Positions 51,595 to 59,403 of a stretch of 64,000 nt of DNA are shown here, piece after piece (position 1 is the first letter of the stretch; every line of letters begins with the position of its first letter). A program made the position numbers and the translations under genes. The stretch is from Actinomycetes bacterium (GTDB taxonomy: Bacteria > Actinomycetota > Actinomycetes > Mycobacteriales > Mycobacteriaceae). The DNA lies in contig JAEXZY010000126.1 in NCBI GenBank assembly GCA_023404955.1, positions 94,982 through 158,981 of the forward strand, read 5' to 3'. Below the pieces are notes generated by a model. It made no database searches, was not told where the DNA came from, and saw only the letters and a program-made list of their open reading frames with translations.

Positions 51595-52668
51595 ATGACG
51601 ACCGTGCGCATCGGAGCCCTGATCCCACTCACTGAACCCGGCTGGACCGATGCCGGTCACCATTTGCTGGCCGGCCTGCAACTCGCGGTCGACGACGTGA
51701 ACCAGGCCAACGGCGTGCACGGTCGGCCGCTGGCGTTGACAGTCCGCGACACCGCCGCCGATCCCGCCCGAGGAGCTCGAGCTGTCGCCGAACTCGCCGA
51801 CAGCGGCGTCGCGGCCATCACCGGGGAGTACCACAGCGTCGTTGCGCGTACCGCGGCCCGCACCGCCGATGCACTGACCGTGCCGTATGTGTGCTCGTCG
51901 GCCGTACTGGACCCCCTTGTCGACGAACCGACCGATTGGATCGCCCGTATGGCACCCGCGCAGTCACGCACCTGGACCGTGTTCGCCGATCACCTGCTCG
52001 CCCGCGGGCACCGGCGCCTCTGCATCATCACAGCGCCCGGCGCCTACTGGGCGGCCGGTACGCGGATCCTGCGAACCCGCCTCGCGTCGCAGCCCTACAC
52101 CGCCGCCCACGTACTCGACGCACGCACCACCGACGCCCACGCGGTATGCCATGCGATGCGCGCCCACCGTGCGACCGCCCTCGTCCTGCTCGTCGGCTTC
52201 CCCCAACCGGCCGTGGCAATCGTTCAGGCCGTCCGACGCGACCCCACCCTCGCCGACGTCCTCATCGGCGCACCCGCGGGGCAGCCTGAACTCCCTCAAT
52301 GGGAAGCGCTGCTCGGACCCGACGGCGCGGGCATACCCTTCCTCCGCTACGTGCCCCACCGACTGACACCGTCGGGTCGACGCGTCCACGCAGCGCTGCA
52401 CCACAGACTGGCGCGGGAACCGTCCTTCGTGGCGCTCGAGGGCTACGATTCCATCGCGGTCCTCCACGAAATCTTTCGACGTCACGGCACCGACCGCAGT
52501 GCTGTAGCCGCGGCGTGGCCCGAAGTGTCCATCGCGGGCACCCGCGGGCCTATCCGCTTCCACCGCCCCCATCGCGGCGCAGTGTGGCAGTCCACGTGCG
52601 CCCCCGTCCAGGTTGTCGAGGGCCAGGTGTCCGGCGACGCGCGGTGGCGCGTCCTGCGGACCGCTTAA
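51595..52668 (+). CDS. Periplasmic-binding-fold (Leu/Ile/Val, urea type) protein without signal peptide
   Basis: 357 residues. Peripla_BP_6 pattern: RIGALIPLTEPG, GLQLAVDDVNQANGVHGRPLALTVRDTA, GVAAITGEYHSVV, PYVCSSAVLDPL and FVALEGYDSIAVLHE. It begins MTTVRIGAL with no signal sequence or lipobox, and no ABC permease or ATPase lies nearby. It may be a cytoplasmic ligand sensor, as AmiC is, or its export signal may have been lost. The 237-base gap before it shows nothing. Confidence 0.8.
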   Translation: MTTVRIGALIPLTEPGWTDAGHHLLAGLQLAVDDVNQANGVHGRPLALTVRDTAADPARGARAVAELADSGVAAITGEYHSVVARTAARTADALTVPYVCSSAVLDPLVDEPTDWIARMAPAQSRTWTVFADHLLARGHRRLCIITAPGAYWAAGTRILRTRLASQPYTAAHVLDARTTDAHAVCHAMRAHRATALVLLVGFPQPAVAIVQAVRRDPTLADVLIGAPAGQPELPQWEALLGPDGAGIPFLRYVPHRLTPSGRRVHAALHHRLAREPSFVALEGYDSIAVLHEIFRRHGTDRSAVAAAWPEVSIAGTRGPIRFHRPHRGAVWQSTCAPVQVVEGQVSGDARWRVLRTA

Positions 52669-53199
52669 CCGTCGAGTTCCTTTCACCAATGCCGCCCGCA
52701 GCCTGAGCCGTTCGGCTCCAGAGCCCACCCGTATGCCTGGTTGCGCGATACCGCATGACCTACTTGCGGTTCATGTGTGGCCCGGCGTCCTCTGCCCTAG
52801 TTGTCAAGTACCAGCGGTGATGCGACCAGGTGTCGCCTGCTGATTGCACAATGAGCGACATGACGATGCTGGACACCCAGGTCGCCGCGCCCAGACCGCC
52901 AGCCGCTTCTGGCAAATCGCTGCGTACCGCGGCCGCGACGCAGTCAACCCCCAGGCATTCGCGAAGCTAGCCCCCACGACTGGCTCGATGTCGGCCTCAC
53001 GGGAATCCCCGGTCATCCGGCCCTGGTCGGCCGGGCGACGATGTTCACCTACCTCGACGATGCGCGCGCCGCCCTAGCACGCGTCGCCGACGAGGTGTTC
53101 ACTGTTCGAGCTGTTGGTTAACCCGGGTCTCAGTTCTGCTGTGCTGCTGGATATTTGAGCCTTCCGTCCAGCAGGCTAGCTAGAAGTGCGGTGTCATCT
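52669..53199. other. 531-base gap with at most a small gene fragment
   Basis: A plus-strand frame ending at about 53122 gives HDWLDVGLTGIPGHPALVG then FTYLDDARAALARVADEVF, which has normal codon use but no start or recognisable family. It could be the 3' end of a lost gene. Nothing else is seen. Confidence 0.3.
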
Positions 53200-53571
53200 T
53201 CATTCACGCTGCGCGACCACCCAAGGGATTGCTCGGATGGCACCAAACACAAAGATGGACCATATGCACAAGATTCCGACCCATAGCGCCAGCTCGTCGT
53301 CGCGCAGCCACGCCGCACTGTAAAGGGCGCCTTCGACGAGAGCGCCGATACCAACGAACGCGAACAGAATGGCGCTGAGCCCAACGACCGCGCCCAGCCC
53401 CAAGGTGCTGCGAGATGGCCATCGGCGCTTCACGTACGTCTCAACAGCCAGCGTCGCGAAGAGAAACGATCCGGCCCACGCAGTAACCCAGAAACCAACC
53501 ATGGCGCTGATGCTAAGGCGCGTCTGCGACACCGTAGTCCATCCCTTGTCCAGCAGGGTCCCGAGCACCAC
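53200..53571 (-). CDS. Small hypothetical membrane protein
   Basis: 123 residues with three or four hydrophobic helices (MVGFWVTAWAGSFLFATLAV, LGLGAVVGLSAILFAFVGIG, LWVGILCIWSIFVFGAIRAI). No family recognised. A later ATG (MVGFWV) could be the start. Confidence 0.55.
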   Translation of the reverse strand: MVLGTLLDKGWTTVSQTRLSISAMVGFWVTAWAGSFLFATLAVETYVKRRWPSRSTLGLGAVVGLSAILFAFVGIGALVEGALYSAAWLRDDELALWVGILCIWSIFVFGAIRAIPWVVAQRE

Positions 53572-53622
53572 GCACCGACCACCGGCCGCCGCAGCGCGGG
53601 AATAGGTGCACGGCCAAAACGG

Positions 53623-53886
53623 ATGGGGGTTTCACCGAGCATACTTGCCGTGCTCGACGCGCGCGCCGACGATGTCGGTTTGCGGATCCACTGGGAGATG
53701 CACGTTCGCGCCGGTGGCGATCCAGAGTCTGTCGGACTCACCGCCGGCGCCGGTCATGTTTTCATCTACGGGCCCGTTCGCCTCAACGACCACGCGGTCA
53801 CGCACATCAACGCGCTTCTGGACGCGCTCCTTCGGGGCGAACGCCGCATCGTCGAGGACCAGCAGGGCCACCCGCGATTGGTCTGA
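53623..53886 (+). CDS. Hypothetical protein
   Basis: 87 residues. It has balanced composition and typical codon use (HWEMHVRAGGDPESVGL, GHVFIYGPVRLNDHAVTHINALLDALL). I do not recognise the family. It converges with the ESX-type gene. Confidence 0.45.
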   Translation: MGVSPSILAVLDARADDVGLRIHWEMHVRAGGDPESVGLTAGAGHVFIYGPVRLNDHAVTHINALLDALLRGERRIVEDQQGHPRLV

Positions 53887-53952
53887 CGACCTCGTGTCGT
53901 CGAGTCTCCGCTAGTTACCGACCAGCGACTGCCGACCTGGATCAGGGACCCA

Positions 53953-54900
53953 TCAGCCAGGCATGTACTCGACATAACCCCACGGCGCGAGCTGATCGGG
54001 CGCTACTTGGATGACGTCGCGAATATCGATGGGCTGCTCCGGCTTTGGCCATGGGGGTTGCACGCCGTAAGAAGAATCAGGATGTGGCACACCGATTCCG
54101 GGAGCAACCTGCTGATATCCCGGCGGGAACAACGCATCGGAATTGGGGTCAATGACCCCAATGTCACCGAGGTCGAGGGGATACTTCGCCGGCGGGGGCG
54201 GCGGCTGAACACCCATGCCGCCGTACGGATCTGGATACCAAAGGTTCGGGCCCACCTGCGTGCTGTTCGCGGGAGCCAGCTCACCCTCAGGCACGTAGAT
54301 AATCTTGGTGACATCAAGCCAATACCGCGGATCTTCACCATGCGGAGGGTCCTCACCCGGCTTATCCGTGGGCAGATCAGCCGGCGCCTGGGGCAACTCG
54401 CCGCTGCCGTAGCTCAGTGATTTGACCTGCCCAGCAGCCTGACTGGCTTGCTGCTGAGTCGAAGCCACGACGGACTGCGCCTGAGCGACCTGAGCGCGTA
54501 GCGCTTTGAGCACCATCATCTCCGCGGCCGGAGTGCCAGCAGACGCGGCGACATCAGCGATGGAGCGCGTCTGCGCCACGATCGTGTCCATTTGGCGCGC
54601 GCCGCCGTGGGTGATTTGCGCCGCGCTGCTCAGATGAGACTCCAACGTGGTGTCGATGCGCCCTGCCGTACTCAGGTCCCGCCGTTGCTTCTCGGCAACC
54701 GATGCGTGTCGATCAACCAGCTGGCCGGACAGCGCTGACATCTGTTGACCCGTCCCCGCGGCGGACTCCGCTGCCGTTTGCAGTGGCACGCCGGACGTGG
54801 CGGCGGGGCCAGGTGTACCGAACAGTGAGCGGGCGCGTTCGACCACCGCCAACGCCTGGGCCGCTTCCAGCTGAATGGTCACGACCCAATTATCAGGCAT
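53953..54900 (-). CDS. DUF4226/ESX-type secreted-protein-like, with repeated Pro-rich tail
   Basis: 315 residues. The first ~165 residues are Ala/Gln-rich helices without a signal peptide, as in mycobacterial ESX-linked or DUF4226 proteins (QLEAAQALAVVERARSLFG, GGARQMDTIVAQTRSIADV). From ~190 there are about 2.5 copies of a ~45-residue unit: each starts LDVTKIIYVPE / LDLGDIGVIDP / IDIRDVIQVAP, continues with LAP or LFPPGY and a valine-glycine turn, and ends YGxxVQPPxP-K-P. The repeat is visible by eye. A host- or surface-facing role is inference. Confidence 0.65.
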   Translation of the reverse strand: MPDNWVVTIQLEAAQALAVVERARSLFGTPGPAATSGVPLQTAAESAAGTGQQMSALSGQLVDRHASVAEKQRRDLSTAGRIDTTLESHLSSAAQITHGGARQMDTIVAQTRSIADVAASAGTPAAEMMVLKALRAQVAQAQSVVASTQQQASQAAGQVKSLSYGSGELPQAPADLPTDKPGEDPPHGEDPRYWLDVTKIIYVPEGELAPANSTQVGPNLWYPDPYGGMGVQPPPPPAKYPLDLGDIGVIDPNSDALFPPGYQQVAPGIGVPHPDSSYGVQPPWPKPEQPIDIRDVIQVAPDQLAPWGYVEYMPG

Positions 54901-55039
54901 ACACAGCCCCGCTGACAGCAGGAGTCGAGGAGTTGCGCGACCAGCCCCGACGAACTAAGGGCCCCACGGCTGCGAAGCTACTCACACCCGCAGGACGCCG
55001 GCACGATGGTGCATCGGCTCCCGTTGGCGACCCGCTATT

Positions 55040-55058
55040 CTGATATCGGCGATATCAG
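55040..55058 (+). promoter_or_regulatory. VapB-type operator CTGATATC-GGC-GATATCAG
   Basis: Perfect 8-bp inverted repeat directly before the AGGAGGTGAGCG ribosome site of the antitoxin gene, the expected place for VapBC autoregulation. Confidence 0.7.
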
Positions 55059-55069
55059 GAGGTGAGCGA

Positions 55070-55297
55070 ATGGGTGACGTGCTGATCCGCGGTCTATCGG
55101 AAGCGGCGATCGCGCGTATTGACGCCGACGCCGCCGCTCGCGGCCTCTCACGCCAAGAGTATCTGCGGACCAGATTCGAAACCGAAGGCACAGTGAGCGC
55201 CGCGTCGCGAACCATGACCGTCGAGGATCTGCGCCGCGCGGCCGACGCGGCCACCGACCTCGATGATCCCGACGTCATGGACTCCGCGTGGCGGTAA
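55070..55297 (+). CDS. VapB-like ribbon-helix-helix antitoxin
   Basis: 75 residues. The N-terminal part is a FitA/Arc-type RHH (GDVLIRGLSEAAIARIDADAAARGLSRQEYLR). The acidic C-terminal part (TVEDLRRAADAATDLDD) should wrap the toxin. It overlaps the toxin gene by 10 bases and probably represses the pair through the dyad upstream. Confidence 0.88.
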   Translation: MGDVLIRGLSEAAIARIDADAAARGLSRQEYLRTRFETEGTVSAASRTMTVEDLRRAADAATDLDDPDVMDSAWR

Positions 55298-55698
55298 CCA
55301 ACTGGCTCATCGACAAATCGGCCTACACACGGCTTGCGGCATCGCCTGACGCTGACGCCTGGGTTGAGCGCATCGAACGCGGCCTCGTGCGCGTGAGCAC
55401 CGTGACCCGCCTGGAGATTGGTTACTCCTTCCGGACCGGGACGCAAGCCCGCAGCGAGTCGTTCTCTCCACCGTTGGCGCTGATGCCGCTCGAGTACCTG
55501 ACGCCGGCCGCCGAAGACCGGGCGGTCGAAGTGCAGCTCCGGTTGGCCGACCGTGGCCAGCACCGGGCCCCGGCGATACCGGATCTGCTTGTGGCCGCTG
55601 TTGCTGAGATCGCCGGGCTCACTGTGCTCGCCCTCGATAAGGACTTTGACCTGATAGCGCAGGTCACCGGGCAAACGGTCGAGCGGCTGCGCCTGTGA
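55288..55698 (+). CDS. VapC-like PIN-domain ribonuclease toxin
   Basis: 136 residues, GTG start. PIN acidic residues are visible in NWLIDKSAYTRL (Asp), VTRLEIGYS (Glu), AIPDLLVAA (Asp) and ALDKDFDLIA (Asp). VapC toxins cut tRNA or rRNA when the antitoxin decays. All four acidic positions are kept, so it looks active. Confidence 0.9.
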   Translation: MAVTNWLIDKSAYTRLAASPDADAWVERIERGLVRVSTVTRLEIGYSFRTGTQARSESFSPPLALMPLEYLTPAAEDRAVEVQLRLADRGQHRAPAIPDLLVAAVAEIAGLTVLALDKDFDLIAQVTGQTVERLRL

Positions 55699-55741
55699 AT
55701 CGACGACCCAGCCTCCTGCAGGCGGCCCGGAAGGCTTCGAC

Positions 55742-57307
55742 ATGACAGCACCCGATAGCTGGTCCACACCGCCCACCCACATCGCCGGTTACCGCGTGGA
55801 GCGGGTCCTGGCCGTCACTGCGATGGGCACCGTCTACCTCGTGCAGAGCCCCACCCTGCCGCGCCGCGAAGCGCTCAAGGTGCTTCGAGCGGACCTGGGC
55901 AACGATGAGCACCTGCGTGGACGTTTCCTCCACGAAGCCGACATCACCGCTGGCCTCCAACATCCCAACATCGTGCGCGTGTTCAGCCGGGGTGAGACCG
56001 ACACCGGCCAGCTGTGGATCGCGATGGAGTACGTCGAGGGCACCAACGCCGAGACCGCGCTGCGTGACGGGGCGCTGACTCCCGCACGTGCGTTGCACAT
56101 CGTCACCGAGGTCGCACGGGCCCTGGACTACGCGCACTCCCGCGGCGTCGTGCACCAGGACATCAAGCCCTCGAACTTCCTGATCGCCGCCGAGAAAATG
56201 CCCGGGGGCAACGAGCGCGTCGTGCTCAGCGACTTCGGCGCCGCCCTGGCCGCGCACAGCAGCGAGGCCATCAACGGACCGGTCAGCGCCACCCTGGCCT
56301 ACAGTGCGCCCGAACTCCTCACCGCCGCCCAGCTAGACGGGCGCGCCGACGTGTACTCGCTCGGGTGCACCCTGTACCGGCTTCTGACCGGGGAACACCC
56401 CTACGCCACCGACGCCGGCGTTCCGGCCACGGTAACCGCTCACCTGGACACCACCCCTCCGCGGCTGTCCGACCGGCTCTCCTGGGCCTCCGCCGAACTC
56501 GACAGCGTGATCGCCAAAGCCCTGGCCAAGAGCCCCGACGACCGCTACCGCACCGCGGGCGAATTCGCGAGCGCCGCCGGCGGCGCGCTCACCCGCCCCG
56601 GCACCCCCTCGTCGGTGGCAGTGCCATCGCCCCCTCACCGCGACGCCCAACCGCCACTGTCTCACGGACCCACCGCACACGAGACTCACGGCGCCGCAGC
56701 CGAATTCATCAACCTTCTCCCCCACACCCGCGCAGTCTCACATCGGCGCCAGTTGATCGTGGCCGGTGCGGTCGCCGCGGTGCTCGCCATTGGCGCGGCG
56801 GTCTGGCTGGCAGGCCGCAGTCCCGACGCGCCGCCCAGCGCGGCACCCGCAACGGAGTCGCCGACGACCAGCGCGGCCCCGCCGGCAGCGCTCAACCGCC
56901 TCAGGCAGCTACTTCCGCCCGGATACCCGGCGGGAACGTGCACCCCGGCGCCGCCGGCGGGCAGCGCCGCGGTGATCACCTGTGGAAGAAACACCGATCC
57001 CGGTGGGCCCCGCAGCGCCACCTACACCCTGGCTACCAGTCCGGAGGCGCTGCGCTCCGCGCTCGACGAACTGGTCGACGCGGCGACGGTGGTGGTCTGT
57101 CCTGGCAACATCCAGTCACCAGGTCCGTGGCGGCGCAACGACAGCCCCACCGTCACCCGCGGAACCGTGCTGTGTGGTCTCAACAATGGGCGCCCGCGTG
57201 TGGTGTGGACCAACGACGATCAGCGCCTCATCGCCGACGTCGAGTCAGGCGGCCCCGCCGAACCACCGCTCGACCAGCTCTACGCCTGGTGGGGCACGCA
57301 CTCGTAA
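55742..57307 (+). CDS. Transmembrane Ser/Thr protein kinase (PknF/PknJ-like)
   Basis: 521 residues. Kinase domain ~15-280: a degenerate Gly loop (LAVTAMGTVYLV), ATP Lys in EALKVL, catalytic loop VVHQDIKPSNFL, LSDFGAA and APELL. The catalytic Arg of HRD is Gln (HQD), so it is a non-RD kinase. A Pro-rich linker leads to one helix (LIVAGAVAAVLAIGAAVWLAG, ~340-360). The outer domain (~375-521) has four Cys (GTC, ITC, VVC, VLC), enough for two disulfides, as in PknH-like sensors. Confidence 0.9.
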   Translation: MTAPDSWSTPPTHIAGYRVERVLAVTAMGTVYLVQSPTLPRREALKVLRADLGNDEHLRGRFLHEADITAGLQHPNIVRVFSRGETDTGQLWIAMEYVEGTNAETALRDGALTPARALHIVTEVARALDYAHSRGVVHQDIKPSNFLIAAEKMPGGNERVVLSDFGAALAAHSSEAINGPVSATLAYSAPELLTAAQLDGRADVYSLGCTLYRLLTGEHPYATDAGVPATVTAHLDTTPPRLSDRLSWASAELDSVIAKALAKSPDDRYRTAGEFASAAGGALTRPGTPSSVAVPSPPHRDAQPPLSHGPTAHETHGAAAEFINLLPHTRAVSHRRQLIVAGAVAAVLAIGAAVWLAGRSPDAPPSAAPATESPTTSAAPPAALNRLRQLLPPGYPAGTCTPAPPAGSAAVITCGRNTDPGGPRSATYTLATSPEALRSALDELVDAATVVVCPGNIQSPGPWRRNDSPTVTRGTVLCGLNNGRPRVVWTNDDQRLIADVESGGPAEPPLDQLYAWWGTHS

Positions 57308-58137
57308 TCAGCCGGGCGCCGCGCCGGCATCGAGCGGCAAACACACCCCCGACACGGGCGCAGTACGGAGGCCCTTCCATGAGGCGTGGCGCAGACCTTT
57401 GCCCGCGTGGTACTCGCGGTAGGCAACTTCACCGACATACCGCGGCGTGAACCACTGGACCCCCGGCATCGACGCACCCTCCGCCACCGGCGGCGCGGCG
57501 ACCTCGGTCCCGGCCAACAGTGTGGCCAGACGGCGACGTTCGGCACCACTGAAACCCGTGCCCACCTGACCCAACAGCACGAGGCGTCCCGCCTCATCGT
57601 GGGCGGCCAGGAGCAGGGCCCCAACCTCACCGCGACGGCCGGCGAACGTCCCCACGATCACCGCCTCCGTCGTGGCACGAACTGGGCTCTTCATCCAGTC
57701 CCGTGACCGCCCGGACCGATATGGCGAATCCAGTCGCTTACACACGATGCCTTCATGGCCGTGATCAGCGCAGATAGCGAGCATGTCGGCAGGAGCGACA
57801 TCGGTCCAGTGGCGGGGCACGGTCAGTGCTGGCGAACTCTCCATCACCATCAGCGTGTCCAACAGCTCGCGGCGCTCCCGGTAAGGCCAGTGCGTGATGT
57901 CTTCGCCCTCGATGTTCATCACATCGAAGGCGAGAAATCGCGTGGGAACCTCACGCACGAGCTGCGCGCCGGGTCGCCGGGTCGCCGCTGCTGAGGCCAT
58001 CGCCGCTGAAGCCGTCTAAACGACGGGCGGCCGTGCTCGTCGACGGCGACGATCTCGCCGTCGAGGACCATCCGACGGCCGCCGACGGCGGCTGCGACGG
58101 CGGACAACTCGGGAAATGTTTCGGTGATGTTCTCTTG
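57308..58137 (-). pseudogene. ATP-dependent DNA ligase, truncated and frameshifted
   Basis: The minus strand encodes NITETFPELSAVAAAVGGRR, then MVLDGEIVAVDE (motif III region). After a frameshift near 58000 it continues with FLAFDVM, HEGIVCKRLDSPYRSG (motif IV), DWMKSP (motif V) and the OB-fold end (GHVGTGF-like GQVGTGF, TPRYVGEVAYREY). This is a LigC/LigD-type ligase. The N-terminal third, including the adenylated Lys, is missing: homology stops at about 58137, where the recombinase module begins. Its stop abuts the kinase stop. Confidence 0.8.
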
Positions 58138-58254
58138 GGCGTTGGTAGCTGTCGTAGATAGTTGGTCGCGACACAGCGGCGATGTGCTTGGAGATGGTTC
58201 TCCGGGGGTGTTGAGTTCGTCTCAGATCGTTGCTTCAACACTGACGGAGCGCCT

Positions 58255-59403
58255 GTGCGAGCATTTCCTATCCAGATGCCATCTGGTGACCGTTACTGGA
58301 CGGTGGTCAACGACCGATATGACGTGCATCAGGTTGCAGACCAGCATTTACGGGAGCTTCGATTTGGTCGCGATCGCGCCGAGTCCACCTCGAAGGCCTA
58401 TGCCGAGGGTATCTCGTTGTTCCTTCGGTGGTGCGCGGCCACGGGGCGTGATTGGCGCAGTGCTGCAGGCGATTTGGGCCTGTTCATCACGTGGTTGAAG
58501 TACCAGCCCGCAGCTGGAGCGCGCCTGATACCTGGTCCGGGCGCTAAGCCCGTCCGAAGTGTTGGTCGCATTAATCGCGTCTTGGTCGCCGTCCGGGGCT
58601 TTCTTGCGTACGCCGTTGTCGCCAGGGAGGTGCCGACAGCGGTGATGGACCAACTCTACGAGATGGGCGATACACGGGATCTGCCGGTTCAGGCTCGCGG
58701 TGAAGACTCCTGTCTTCGGTATCGGCTGCGTGCCCGTCATCGGATGAGTGAACCGAAGACAGCAGTTGACCGGGCCACCGACGATGAAATCGTGGCGATG
58801 ATCCAAGCGTGCCGCTCGGCCAGGGACCGACTGGTTGTGCTGCTGCTCTCACGGGTGGGTTTACGGCGCGGGGAGGCGGCCGGGTTGCGCCGATCGGACG
58901 TGCACTTTCTTCCGGACAACAGGGTGCACGGCTGCGCGATCGCCGGCGCGCATCTGCATGTCGTTCGCCGTCCCAACGCGAACGGAGCGTGGGCGAAGTC
59001 CCGGCATCCCCGCGCCGTGCCGGTCGACTTCATGGTGGTGCGAAGCTTGGACCTTTACCTGTTGGAACGCGAGGAACAGCCGGCTGCGGCAGGCTGCGAT
59101 TACCTACTGGTGAATCTGTTCCGTGCGCCGTTGGGAGCTCCGATGCAGCCAGGAGCGTTCAACGAGCTTTTCGAGTCCCTCTCGCGTCGAGCAGGTTTGA
59201 CGCGGACGGTGACACCGCACCAGGGGCGGCACGCTTTCGGTAGCAACCTCGCCGACTCCGGGGCCCTGCTCGATGAGATCCAAATGTTGATGGGGCATGC
59301 CAGCCCCACGTCGGCGCAACCGTATCTGCATCCGTCGGCGGACCGGCTCAGGGCAGCGGTGGAACAGGTCGGCTCGCCCAGGGCGACGGTGGACCCCACA
59401 TGA
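58255..59403 (+). CDS. tnpA: Tn554 TnpA-like tyrosine recombinase
   Basis: 382 residues from GTG 58255, five bases after GGAG; the frame is open further upstream without a better start. N-terminal SAM-like core-binding domain (SKAYAEGISLFLRWC), catalytic domain with Arg in GLRRGEAAGL, HQGRHAFGS (HxxR), LMGHASPTSAQPYLHP (His and nucleophile Tyr). It overlaps tnpB by four bases. Confidence 0.9.
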   Translation: MRAFPIQMPSGDRYWTVVNDRYDVHQVADQHLRELRFGRDRAESTSKAYAEGISLFLRWCAATGRDWRSAAGDLGLFITWLKYQPAAGARLIPGPGAKPVRSVGRINRVLVAVRGFLAYAVVAREVPTAVMDQLYEMGDTRDLPVQARGEDSCLRYRLRARHRMSEPKTAVDRATDDEIVAMIQACRSARDRLVVLLLSRVGLRRGEAAGLRRSDVHFLPDNRVHGCAIAGAHLHVVRRPNANGAWAKSRHPRAVPVDFMVVRSLDLYLLEREEQPAAAGCDYLLVNLFRAPLGAPMQPGAFNELFESLSRRAGLTRTVTPHQGRHAFGSNLADSGALLDEIQMLMGHASPTSAQPYLHPSADRLRAAVEQVGSPRATVDPT

